Source: Punctularia strigosozonata HHB-11173 SS5 (Eukaryota; Basidiomycota; Agaricomycetes; Corticiales; Punctulariaceae). Taken from it: a DNA stretch of 64,000 nucleotides. A model generated the notes under the pieces. It was not told the origin of the DNA and did not search any database. It saw only the letters and a list, made by a program, of their open reading frames with translations. The translations under genes were made by a program, and so were the position numbers. This document shows positions 22,266 through 32,136 of the stretch, piece by piece. The DNA lies in the NCBI RefSeq assembly GCF_000264995.1, contig NW_006767437.1, forward strand, positions 767,890-831,889, in the 5' to 3' direction. Position 1 is the first letter of the stretch. Each line of letters begins with the position of its first letter.

Positions 22266-23990
22266 ATGTCCGGTCTTCCGCCACAACCACCACCACCACC
22301 GTCAGAACCGTCGCAGACCGCCCTCACCACCCCGGCAACCGATGCCCTCCTCGAGCCGCTGAACGACCTCCAATCCCTTGCGCACACCCTATTCGCCTCG
22401 CTCTCCCCCGCGCACACCAAGCCCCCGCCCGCGCCGCCGCTCACAGCCTTCCTCGATGCGGACGCGCGGCTCGCGGACGCCGTCGCGCTAGCGCGCGTGC
22501 ACCAGGCCCGCCAGCGCCGGATCGAAGCGCTCAAGGCCGACATCGGGAGGCTCGACGCGCGCTGGCGCGATATCTGCGCCGAGCTGGAACGCGGGCGGAG
22601 GGAACTCGAGGCGGCGATCGAGGAGGGCGAGGTGCGCGTCCGCGCCATGCAGAAGGCGAAGGACGGTACGTCTTGTGCCCTTTTGCCCCCCCCCCCCCCC
22701 CCCCCCCCCNNNNNNNNNNNNNNNNNNNNNNNNNNNNNNNNNNNNNNNNNNNNNNNNNNNNNNNNNNNNNNNNNNNNNNNNNNNNNNNNNNNNNNNNNNN
22801 NNNNNNNNNNNNNNNNNNNNNNNNNNNNNNNNNNNNNNNNNNNNNNNNNNNNNNNNNNNNNNNNNNNNNNNNNNNNNNNNNNNNNNNNNNNNNNNNNNNN
22901 NNNNNNNNNNNNNNNNNNNNNNNNNNNNNNNNNNNNNNNNNNNNNNNNNNNNNNNNNNNNNNNNNNNNNNNNNNNNNNNNNNNNNNNNNNNNNNNNNNNN
23001 NNNNNNNNNNNNNNNNNNNNNNNNNNNNNNNNNNNNNNNNNNNNNNNNNNNNNNNNNNNNNNNNNNNNNNNNNNNNNNNNNNNNNNNNNNNNNNNNNNNN
23101 NNNNNNNNNNNNNNNNNNNNNNNNNNNNNNNNNNNNNNNNNNNNNNNNNNNNNNNNNNNNNNNNNNNNNNNNNNNNNNNNNNNNNNNNNNNNNNNNNNNN
23201 NNNNNNNNNNNNNNNNNNNNNNNNNNNNNNNNNNNNNNNNNNNNNNNNNNNNNNNNNNNNNNNNNNNNNNNNNNNNNNNNNNNNNNNNNNNNNNNNNNNN
23301 NNNNNNNNNNNNNNNNNNNNNNNNNNNNNNNNNNNNNNNNNNNNNNNNNNNNNNNNNNNNNNNNNNNNNNNNNNNNNNNNNNNNNNNNNNNNNNNNNNNN
23401 NNNNNNNNNNNNNNNNNNNNNNNNNNNNNNNNNNNNNNNNNNNNNNNNNNNNNNNNNNNNNNNNNNCCCCCCCCCCCCCCGTCCTCCCTACCTCTGCTTT
23501 GCGACGATATGCTGACGATCGTCGGTCGCGCGCAGCGGCGGTCCCGTACCCGGAGCTGCTCTCGTACGCGCAGGCGATCAGCGCGTTCACCTCCGCGCCG
23601 CCCAACATGCCCGCGCTCGCGCCGGGCCAGCCGCCCCCGCCGCTCTTCTTCCCGCCCTTTCCTAATGAGGAGAAGATGCGCCGCGGGCGGATGAACGCTG
23701 AGGCGCCGTTAGGGATCCTTGGCGAGACACACTCTGTTGGACGACGTGAGTATTCCCTCACCCCCCCCCCTTCCTTGTGCTATCTATGCCCTCTCCCTCC
23801 TCCTTTTTGTTTTCTTTTAGCCGTTACCGTTACTGATCGTTGGTTTATGTGTTCAGCACCGACTGCGTCTCCGCCAAAGCAGGCGGATCAGCTCCCCGCG
23901 ATGGGCCACGGAGCGAATCCGTATCGACCAGAGCAGCGGCCCCCGCAGCAGGTTTTCGACCTCGACTTGGATCTCAATCCCGATTTGTGA
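22266..23990 (+). CDS. MED4: Mediator complex subunit 4 (interrupted by assembly gap)
   Basis: Mediator middle-module subunit that links activators to RNA polymerase II. Exon 1 (22266-22665) encodes a proline-rich start (MSGLPPQPPPPPSEP), then a long coiled coil (RQRRIEALKADIGRLDARWR and following). After the intron the Med4 signature appears: VPYPELLSYAQAISAFTSAP, then PPLFFPPFPNEEKMRRG. The last exon ends with the acidic DLDLDLNPDL typical of Agaricomycete Med4. The upstream in-frame ATG at 22224 is possible, but the 22266 ATG fits the family start better. The first intron runs 22666-23535 and contains a 757-N gap; its true length is unknown. The second intron (from 23747) carries another poly-C run. 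Confidence 0.88.
   Translation: MSGLPPQPPPPPSEPSQTALTTPATDALLEPLNDLQSLAHTLFASLSPAHTKPPPAPPLTAFLDADARLADAVALARVHQARQRRIEALKADIGRLDARWRDICAELERGRRELEAAIEEGEVRVRAMQKAKDGTSCALLPPPPPPPPXXXXXXXXXXXXXXXXXXXXXXXXXXXXXXXXXXXXXXXXXXXXXXXXXXXXXXXXXXXXXXXXXXXXXXXXXXXXXXXXXXXXXXXXXXXXXXXXXXXXXXXXXXXXXXXXXXXXXXXXXXXXXXXXXXXXXXXXXXXXXXXXXXXXXXXXXXXXXXXXXXXXXXXXXXXXXXXXXXXXXXXXXXXXXXXXXXXXXXXXXXXXXXXXXXXXXXXXXXXXXXXXXXXXXXXXXXXXXXXXXXXXXXXXXXXXXPPPPVLPTSALRRYADDRRSRAAAVPYPELLSYAQAISAFTSAPPNMPALAPGQPPPPLFFPPFPNEEKMRRGRMNAEAPLGILGETHSVGRREYSLTPPPSLCYLCPLPPPFCFLLAVTVTDRWFMCSAPTASPPKQADQLPAMGHGANPYRPEQRPPQQVFDLDLDLNPDL
22686..23480. other. Assembly gap (757 N) flanked by poly-C tracts
   Basis: 24 C residues at 22686-22709, N from 22710 to 23466, then 14 C residues at 23467-23480, all inside the first MED4 intron. 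The assembly seems to have stopped in a C homopolymer from both sides. Confidence 0.97.
23761..23770 (+). repeat. Poly-C tract in the second MED4 intron
   Basis: A run of ten C just after the donor of the next MED4 intron. A third run of eleven C lies at 24271-24281, downstream of the gene. All runs are C on the MED4 coding strand. Confidence 0.9.
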
Positions 23991-24899
23991 ACTGCACTAT
24001 GAGCATGCACACAACCTGCGCCATCCGCGCGACGAACCAGCTTCATGGTCGTGAATTGCTTGTGGTCGGCCCATGATTGGAAAGAGTCGCGTCCCAAACC
24101 CCGATGCGAACGGTCTACGTAGCTGTTCTGGTGGTACTAAGCACGTTTGCGCCGGCGATGACATGTATGTTTCAGATAGGCAAATGCGCAATTATTCGTA
24201 AAAGTGAAAAGGGATGGTAAAGTAAGAGTATGGTAAAACCGGCTTCGGAAGCGGAACATCCAGCAGTTCACCCCCCCCCCCTTTCACTGTGAACGCCGCG
24301 ATGAGTCGGGGATTTCATACCGCCCATGAAGCAGATAGTTGCAGAGGCGAGCAGTTATGTGTGTTGGGCCCTTGACCAGATCCAGCGACGGCCAACGCGA
24401 AATGGGCAGACGGCGAACTCGAGGACTCGGAAGCTGTATGTACATGTTTAACATGTGTAAGAGCCTCTCTGCACGTATATTACACGCTGTGTAGAGCTCA
24501 GCCCGCCATTTGATGCTAGATCATCTGCGGTGCTATGCACGCAATAGGTCTGTCGGAGACGCGACGAATGATGTTGAATGCAAAGTTGCAAACCGGTGGC
24601 AGCGACGCTGCGGTAATCGGCGGCGGCACGTCTTGGGTCAACCTGAAACGACGCTAAGCCCTCCTGACCTCCACACAGACCAGAACCGAAGCCTCTATCG
24701 TGTACATTAGATGTGTAGCAATGATTATGTACCCTAAACATATATGCAAAAAAAAGAAAACACATTTTTGCGTTTCCAGATAGCGTGCGCTCAGACTCAA
24801 AAAAACCAGTTATACACACACAGCCAGCGAAGATGTCCTCTCCTCCTCCTGTATCCTCCGCAGATCTCGGGTCACCCTCTCGGCCAAGTGACGAAAAGC
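23991..24899. other. Convergent 3' flank between MED4 and the unknown minus-strand gene
   Basis: 900 bp holding the two 3' ends, with a C11 run at 24271-24281 and an A-rich patch near 24745-24760. An open frame on the minus strand at 24448-24903 has no family motif and overlaps the end of the neighbouring gene, so I do not call it. Confidence 0.4.
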
Positions 24900-26450
24900 T
24901 CATGCCGCCACCGCCGCCCGTATCGCCTGCGTCTTCACGCCCGCCTCCTGCAGCGCGACCTCAAACGCCTTCAGATGTTCCTCCACCAGTTTCCGCCCGT
25001 CCACCCTCCGCACCACGATCCGGCCGTTCAGGTTCCCGGGCGACATCGGCGCCGGCGCCGGCGCCTCGCCTCCCGCCCCGTCCGCCGGCAAGCCCGCCTC
25101 CCAGCGCTCGATGCGCGCGCGGCTGCGCTCCGCGCCCTCCGCCTCCGCGCGCCACTCGCCGAGCCGGTTCTTGAGCGCGCGCAGCTTGCGGCCCGCGTCC
25201 GTCGTCAGCGCGCCGTTCACCTGCGCCTGTTCCGACACGGTCGCGAGGGACGTCACGAGCGAGGCCGTGAGCGTGCGCGTGTGCACGAGGTGGGGGAGCG
25301 CGGTGCGGGCGGTCGGTGGGCCCGTCACCGGGGGCGCCGGAGGCACCGGGTCTTCTTTGAGGGTGGTGAGGGGTGATGTGGGCGAGGACGGCTCGGCGTC
25401 CGAGTCGGCGTCCAGCGCGTCGTCCAACGAGTGTTCGTCCGGTTCGGTCTCCCACTCTTGCGAGGCTTCCTCCTGCAATGCCAGGAGCTTCTCCACCACG
25501 GGCGAGCGAGGCCGGGCCGCTTCCGCCGTCGCCGCCGACGAAGATGATGGTAGGTCGAGCCCCTCCAGTATCTCGAGCTCGTCTAGCTGCGCGAGCACCT
25601 CCTCTCCGCCGATCTCGCCGCCGATCTTGCGCAGCTCGCGCTCGTACTCGAACAATGAGCGGACTTGGCCTTCGCGGTCGCGGGCAGCCTCGTCCATGTG
25701 CCGGATCATGCCCGCCGCAGCGCGTTCTAAAGCAGGGGTATGATGCGCGCCTGCGGGGGCGTCGGAACCGGCATCGAGGATGCGCAGCGCGGAGAGAAAG
25801 GCGGAGGTAGAAGCTAGGTCGGCGGTGAGGACCGACATCGGGTCCTGTTGTGGTTGTTGATGATGATGTCTTCGGTTCCGTGGCCGGGAGGGGGTCTGTG
25901 TTGGACTTGGCGAACCGAACGAGGCGTCGGGGGACGCGTCGAGTCCTAGTTCAGATGCGAAGGAGGGAGATGTTGGCGGTAGTTCGTGTTCGTTCTCTTG
26001 ATCGACACGCGACGGCCCTCCGCCCCCGAACACGTCGTCCATAGACACCGACACGGACGGCGGCGTGGCCGCGCCGGCGTCGCGTGCGTGCGCTGCATCG
26101 ATCGGCGGCTCCTCGTCGATGCCCTCCGCGCCCTCGTCGTAGTCGATCCCGAACTCCTCCGCAAGCAGCTTCGAGCCGGCGCTGGGCTCGGGCATGAGCG
26201 CCGCCGCGAGCTCGTGCGCGAGCGAAAACTGGCCGCTGCCGCCGCTTGCTGCTCCGTCTACGCCGCCACCCATCGCGTCGGCGAGGCTCGAGGATGCGCC
26301 GCGTAGGGACACACTCGAGCGCGTGCCATTCGGGCGCAGGCTCTGGCGCGAGGGCGACCTGCGCGTCGCCATCTTGGCAGGAGAAAGGAACTTGCTGCCG
26401 CCGCCGTCGCTCGGGCCGCCGAACATGTCGTCCTCGTCGTAGTTGGCCAT
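24900..26450 (-). CDS. Unrecognised acidic, disordered/coiled-coil protein
   Basis: A single open frame of 516 residues from an ATG at 26448-26450, apparently intronless, which is unusual in this window. The N-terminal 200 residues are low complexity and acidic (MANYDEDDMFGGPSDGGG; many Ser, Pro, Asp, Glu; a HHHQQPQQ patch). Two blocks look structured: SLAHELAAALMPEPSAGSKL with EEFGIDYDEG, and helical stretches around ERAAAGMIRHMDEAARDREG and LDELEILEGL. The C-terminal part is a predicted coiled coil (TLTASLVTSLATVSEQAQVN, LRALKNRLGEWRAEAEG) followed by a helix LVEEHLKAFEVALQEAG. I recognise no domain. Strong codon bias for G/C third positions and the long uninterrupted frame support a real gene. 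It is divergent from the dynactin gene, 204 bp apart. Confidence 0.75.
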   Translation of the reverse strand: MANYDEDDMFGGPSDGGGSKFLSPAKMATRRSPSRQSLRPNGTRSSVSLRGASSSLADAMGGGVDGAASGGSGQFSLAHELAAALMPEPSAGSKLLAEEFGIDYDEGAEGIDEEPPIDAAHARDAGAATPPSVSVSMDDVFGGGGPSRVDQENEHELPPTSPSFASELGLDASPDASFGSPSPTQTPSRPRNRRHHHQQPQQDPMSVLTADLASTSAFLSALRILDAGSDAPAGAHHTPALERAAAGMIRHMDEAARDREGQVRSLFEYERELRKIGGEIGGEEVLAQLDELEILEGLDLPSSSSAATAEAARPRSPVVEKLLALQEEASQEWETEPDEHSLDDALDADSDAEPSSPTSPLTTLKEDPVPPAPPVTGPPTARTALPHLVHTRTLTASLVTSLATVSEQAQVNGALTTDAGRKLRALKNRLGEWRAEAEGAERSRARIERWEAGLPADGAGGEAPAPAPMSPGNLNGRIVVRRVDGRKLVEEHLKAFEVALQEAGVKTQAIRAAVAA

Positions 26451-26654
26451 GGCTTAGTCTGTAGCGAGGGCCCGCGTCGTCGCGCGCGATGACGAAGGGA
26501 ACGTAGCCGAGGCCGGGTCACGGTGGCAGGAGATGGTGTGGACCCGCCCTGCCAACGCGTCGCGACCCAGATTGGTTATCACATTCCCACGCCCCCTTCA
26601 GTCGCGCTCGCCGCAGCCGACGACGCCGAAGCGCTTAGCTCGACGCCGACGGCA

Positions 26655-27673
26655 ATGACCACGAAATACGGCAGCGTCTTCCTCGGCGACCCGCGCCAGC
26701 GCGTCCTCTCGACCGGCACGCCGCCCTCCTCGCCGCCGCCGACCATCTCCCCGATCGCCGCGACCTCCTCCATGGCCGTCGTTACCGACCCCAAGCCCAC
26801 CTTCGCGCCCGTCTCCTTCCCGCCGACGATCGACCCCGCGCTCTCGCTCGAACTTCGTCTGCGCTGGCTCGAGGCGCTGCTCTTCGGCGTGCACGACCGG
26901 AAGGGCAAGGCGCCCGAGCTCCGGCGCGGCGAGACGCTCCTGCGCAAGGCCGAGGAGCTCCAGCGGCGGCTCGACGCGCTCGTCGAGAACAACGACGGAC
27001 TCAAGCGGTTCGTCACCGGCTGTACGTGCGCCTTCCTTTCGGCCGTTTTTCTCGCAGACAGGAAGCAGGCGGCGCTGATACCCGTTTCGGGGAAGGAAAG
27101 ACGAGCAGCACGCGCAATACCTCACGCCGTCCTTCGCGCTCTCGGGCACCGTCCCCGGCGCGGCGGCGTCCGCGCCCGCGTACGAGCACATGTCTCCGAG
27201 CGAGTTGGAAGCTTTTCTCGCCGAGATGGAGCCTGACATACGCGCCGCCGACCGCGACATGGCCGAGATCGAGTTGCTCGAGAAGAAGGGCGTCACGGGC
27301 GCCGGCAACCTCGCAGGTATCGGTTTGCATCGCGGACCTTCCGTCCCTTGCTAGCTAGCTCACGTACGCGCCGATCCGTAGTCTACGAAACGCTTCAGCC
27401 ACGGCTGCAGGCGCTCCTGAGGGCGCAAGAGGACGACCGGAAGTTGGCGGCTTCCCTCGAGGAACGAATAGCGAACCTCATCGACCGGCATACAATACAC
27501 GTTCGTGTACTACCCACGACGATCGTGTCCGCGTTCTTAGCCCCCGATATGCACAGGTTGACGCCCTCTCGGAACTATTCGTCGACTGGGACGACACGCT
27601 GGCCGAGGTCGAGGACAAGACCAGCCGGCTGGAGCGGCAACGGGAGGAGAAACAACGATTAGGCTACGAGTGA
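26655..27673 (+). CDS. DCTN3: Dynactin p22/p24 subunit (dynactin subunit 3)
   Basis: Small coiled-coil subunit of the dynactin shoulder, which activates dynein for minus-end transport. The start ATG is the first in frame (MTTKYGSVFLGDPRQRVLS). Family hallmark: LELRLRWLEALLFG early in the protein, then RGETLLRKAEELQRRLDAL, and after introns HMSPSELEAFLAEMEPDIRA, LLEKKGVTGAGNLA, YETLQPRLQALLRAQEDD, and a helical tail ending RQREEKQRLGYE. Three introns join phase-correctly (for example GY-EQHAQYL across 27014-27100). The match to PF07426-type proteins is by helix pattern and spacing rather than by a unique motif, so the name is a shade less certain than others here. Confidence 0.78.
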
Positions 27674-28219
27674 AAAAAAGGCCTCGCTTCAGACCCTCCT
27701 CGTACTCTCAGCCGCCGCTCTCATCGGTTTCCAAGCGAAACAGGGCCAGCGTCCCACGTCAGCGCAAGTGCGCGTCGGCCATAGCGGGTTGCAACCTTGC
27801 CCGTCCGAGAGCGACGATAGATACCATAGCATTCGCCACCGCCATCTAGTCTGCATATTGTACAATAGAGGTCACACGCCGCCACGGCACCTATGAATGC
27901 TTGTGGGGGACTTTCCCCGTTCCGGTTCCAGAACGCTTAGATCCGAAAATAGGAGGATAGGAAAGAGGATAAAGGATAGAGATGAAGGGAGAGGGATAGC
28001 GGGAGCACCAAGATAGTAGATAGTCGCGACGGAGGAAAGAGAGGAAGGGGGAAGAAGAAGAAAGTTCGTTGTTTGCTTGGTTGTGAGAAACGGAAAGGGA
28101 ATAAACATTCGCCACAAGATAAACAAAAAATCACCCAAATGCCGACGACCATTGGACGGGCGAACAAGAAGTGTATGAACAAGATCCGGAATAGGCGCAT
28201 GTCGTGTCGACGCGCGGGC
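27674..28219. other. Convergent 3' flank between dynactin and the RING-PH-VWA gene
   Basis: 545 bp between two stop codons facing each other. It contains a purine-rich plus-strand stretch (about 27945-28070, mostly A and G) that would be pyrimidine-rich in the minus-strand transcript. No exon recognised. Confidence 0.4.
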
Positions 28220-31200
28220 TTAATCGCGGGCGACCCAGTCGTTGCTCCGCGCGACGAGCTCGATGGAGTTGTCGATCGTCCAGAACAGCCGCTCGGTCGC
28301 GCTGCGGCCACTCCACGCCTTCTGGTCGCGAAGGATCATAGCCTACGAACAAGCGAATGAGCTTCAAAGGAGACGAGAAAGAGTACACAACACCTCACCT
28401 GCTGCGCGCCAAAGTTGCGCTGGTCGTGCCCGAACAGGTCGACGTTGTCCTCGAGCGCCTCCGCGAGGATCTGAAGGTCCTGCAGCATCGCCTGTATGCA
28501 CCTCACGCACGACAGCGTCAGGATCTCGCGGCGGTTCCGGATCGAGCCCGCGCTCGGCGCGGGCAGCGTCTGCGTCACGCTCTGGAGCACGGTGTGCAGC
28601 ACGCGCTTCGTCTCGCCGAGGATCGTCTGCGCTTGAGGGTAGTTCTTCCGCGACACGAGCACGAGCGCGCGCGTGATCATGTCCGACGTCAGCAGCTCCA
28701 TCCGCCGACGGACGATCACCGGGTCGGACGCGCCGCTCGGCGTGCGCGGGCGTCCGCCAGGCGTCGCGGGCAAGAGCGTGATCGTGAGCAGAACGGGGTG
28801 CGTGAGGCGGGAGACGTGCCGGGCCGCGTTCGGATCGAAGAACGCGCCGTCGACCTCGAACACCGGCACCTCGTCGATCATCCGGTCCATCGTCGCGTCC
28901 GCAAGGTCGGCCGCATCCGCGCCGATCGCGAGCGCGTCGAGCCCCATCCGCGCCACGAACTCGTCCGTCGCGTTCAGGTGCCGCGCGCCGCCATGGCCGC
29001 CGCCGCCGCCGCCGTACTGAGGGCGGATGAGCTCCGAGTTGTCGAGCTCGAGTTCGACGAGGATCTCCTTTCGCTCGCCGTAGCGGAGCTCGCCCACGTC
29101 GATGTCGACGTGCTTCCCGTCCGAGCTCACGATCGCCTGCGGCCCGCCGGAAACCTTGCGAATCTGGAACCGGTTCCCGTCCACGATCTTGAAGTGGAGT
29201 TTCATGTTGGTGATGCCCATCGACATCATCCCGCCGACGCAGCCCGCGACACAATCCCTGAGGTCGTACCAATCCCGCACGAACGTGTACGTCCCGCTCG
29301 TGTGGTTCGACATCAGCCAGAGCGAGGCCGGGTCGTGCGAGCGACCGTAACCGAGCGAGTGGATGGGCACGTTCGCCGCCTCCGCTCGAGCGAGGACGAG
29401 GTCCATCTGCGCCCGGCGGGTCGTTTCTGCCGCGTCGCTGATCAGGATCATGCCCGACACTGGGTTGCGCGCCTTGCGCTGCAGCACGACGTCAAGGCCT
29501 GAGCAAGATTTGAAACGACCGTCAGCAAAGTATGCACCCGAGTGCGTCTCAGGTACGCGTACCGTGATTGACCGCGGTCACCACATCCGTCTTCTCATCC
29601 TTCGACCCTCGCACCAAAAACTCGTCCTCGCCCTGACCCTCTTCCCATCGCATCCCGATCTCGTCCACAAACTTGCTCAGCCTCGCCCGGCTCTGCGTCC
29701 TGCCCACGCACAAGAACGGCGTCTTGCGCACCCTGCCGCCGACGCCGACCTCGAACGTGACCAAACTCAGACGGTCCTTCGCGCCCAGGCTGGCGATGAT
29801 AAAGTCGAGCGTGGCCTTGATGACGCGCACCTTGAGCGCGGCCGTGCTCGGGACGGCGCTCGGCGGAGGGAGGGAGACGACGAGGATGAGGTCCAGATGC
29901 GGGTGCTGTAGCGGGGTGAGCGAGTTGCTCGGGCCGGCGCTGAGGTGGGGCGTGACGAGCGCGGCGTGTCCGTCGTCGTACGCGCCCGCGCCGAGTTCCT
30001 CGTCCTCCGCGAGCGCGGCGAGCTTGGTAGCGCCGTACGGCCCTTGCGCCTGTGAAGAAGCCGCGTGCGGGGCGTGGGATGATGAGCCAGAGCCGTGGGA
30101 CGTAGACGAAGACATGGTCGAGCGCTGCGAGCCGCCCTTGAGCAGGCTGTCGACCGTGCTCACCGTCGTCGCCGTGCTCCCGGAGAGCATGCGCGCCGCC
30201 TTGGCGCTCCCGCCGAACTCCTCCAGGTCCGGCTGCTGGCCCGGATACGGCGGCTGCGGCTGCGGCGCCGGCGGGAGCTGTTGCTGCTGCTCGCGGTGGA
30301 AGAGCGCGACGAGCTCCTGGATGTGTGCTTTCCACGTCTCGAGCGAGGAGCGGTCGCGGAAGACGAGGATGAACGAGTCCAGCCGCTCGTCCTCCATGTC
30401 GATCGTCAAGCTCAGCTCGCCCGCTACGCTTGTGTCCGTGACGCGCCGGATGTGGCGGATGAAGATGCGGCCCTTGAGCCGGAGCACGCCGCGGGTGGCG
30501 CTCGCGGGCGCGGGCGCACCGCCCTCGGCGACGCCAGTGAGGAAGCGCCCGAGCGAGCGCTTCTTCTCCTCCGAGACGCAGATGATGGCCTCCTTGAAGA
30601 GGTAGACGTAGAACTCGCGCACGAGCGCGTCGCGCCGTACGGAGAGCAGGTCGTACATCTGCAGCGGGCCGAGCCCCTCCGGCGAGTGGCCCTTCCAGTC
30701 GACGATCCGCGCGCGGAGGTCGTCGGTGATCGCCGCGAAGGGGGAGTCCTCGTCCGAGTAGATGATGCTGCTCGCCGTGCCGCCTCCGGGGGAGTAGAGC
30801 GCGGTCTCGCCCGCGTCGCTGTATTGCGACTGGTGCGGGGACTGCACGAGCGCCTGCGACTGCTGCTGGGGGCTCATCGGGCTCTGCTGCTGGTAATTGT
30901 GCGACTGCTCCGAGGGCGAGCGCATCCCGTCCGGGTGCGGGGAGGACTGCGCCGAGTACGCGGTCTCGTGCCTCAGGTGGCCGTTGCGCGAGGGCGGGGC
31001 AGCGGGGTAGCCGACGTTCATGCCGACGCCGTCCTGCGGCGCGGGACCCGGCACCGCGCCCGGGCGGCGGCGGCCGGGGAGCTCGACGACGACGATGCAG
31101 GTGAGCGGCTGCGTGGCCTGGTCGGTGGCGCGCGTGATGGACGCGAATTCGGGCCGGACCTGGATCGAGGGCGCGACGACGTAGTGCGCGTGCTCGGCGG

Positions 31201-32136
31201 AGCTCGCGGTCTTGACAGAGCCCGCGTGGTGGTCGAGCGGATCGTCTTGCGTGGGGTCGTAGGGCGCGGGCGCGGGCTGGCCGTTCCGCCGCGCGCCGCC
31301 GCGCATGGAGCCGGGCGTCTCGCGGCCTGGGTAGAGCGAGGTGTTGCGATCGCCCATGCCGGTGAGCGCCGCGAGTTCTGGGCAAGAACCGTCAGGATCA
31401 GCGTTTTCCTTTCCTCGTGCGGATGGGTACGCACTGTTGGATTTTCCACCGTCTCCATCACCGACTTTCATGGTCCTTCGGCATACGCCACATACGCCGA
31501 GGTTGGCTTTTCGGATGGCGCGTTGGCCGGGCGGGGGTCCATAGACTGCTGTAAAGCACGCCTTGTATGCGCATATATATGAGCATATATTGCGGGGAAG
31601 TAAAACTCAGATCCGCATCGACCGACCTCGTGAAGCGCGTGCCCACATTCGGGTACTATATGTGGTTTCTCGCCAGGGAGCCTGAAGCTGAAGCTGAGCG
31701 GTTCGAGGCAGACCGGGCATTCCGCCTCCTCGTCCTCGTCCCTGTGGCCGGACACGACCGGCAGCGGTGCAGGCATGACGGAGTACGGATGGAGCTTGTC
31801 GCCGGTGAACGACGCCGAGTCGGCGACGACGGACGATGAGGCTGTGTAGGCGGAGCGCAGGGAAGCCGTCGACGGGGCGCGGGGCGGCGGACGGCGAAGA
31901 AACGCGGGCTGGTTCTGCGGTGGGGGCGGTGGGGGACGCGGGGCGGAGCGGGGCGCGGTGTAGGCGGAGGGGGGGAGGACGGGGCGGGAGGAGGAGGTGG
32001 TGGAGGTGGAGGTGAGATCACCAGGGGCCAAAGCCGGGAGCGCTTCCTGATGATGGACGTCAGACGGCTGCCTGTGCGTGCGGAACGAGAACGGGCTGTG
32101 CGACTTTGCCCAGCTCGACGCGGACGAGGGCGCCAT
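28220..32136 (-). CDS. RING-H2 / PH / VWA-like protein, Far1/Ste5-type architecture
   Basis: About 1,230 residues. After a Ser/Pro-rich start comes a RING-H2 finger: CPVCLEPLSF, the GEKPHIVPECGHALHEACF block joined over an intron, then CGVCRRTM, giving C3H2C3 ligands. A long disordered Gln/Pro-rich linker follows. A PH domain spans roughly residues 450-610 (VREFYVYLFKEAIICVSEEK, LRLKGRIFIRHIRRV, DSFILVFRDRSSLETWKAHI). Then comes a VWA-like domain (LDLILVVSLPPPS, KDRLSLVTFEVGV, MILISDAAETTRRAQMD, NVPIHSLGYGRSHDPASLW). The end is RSNDWVARD. Domain order and RING spacing are those of yeast mating-pathway scaffolds Far1/Ste5, so a signalling-scaffold role is inferred. The metal-binding DxSxS of VWA is absent. 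Three introns. The ATG at 32136 is the simplest start; an upstream exon is possible. Confidence 0.82.

Noticed and set aside
21995-23990. Very long open frames spanning the N gap on both strands
   Set aside because: They exist only because runs of N are translated as unknown residues; only the MED4 exons on either side are real.
31560-31600. Repeated CATATAT pattern thought to be a TATA promoter
   Set aside because: It falls inside an intron of the RING-PH-VWA gene, between HALHE and ACFTAV, so it is simply an AT-rich intron.
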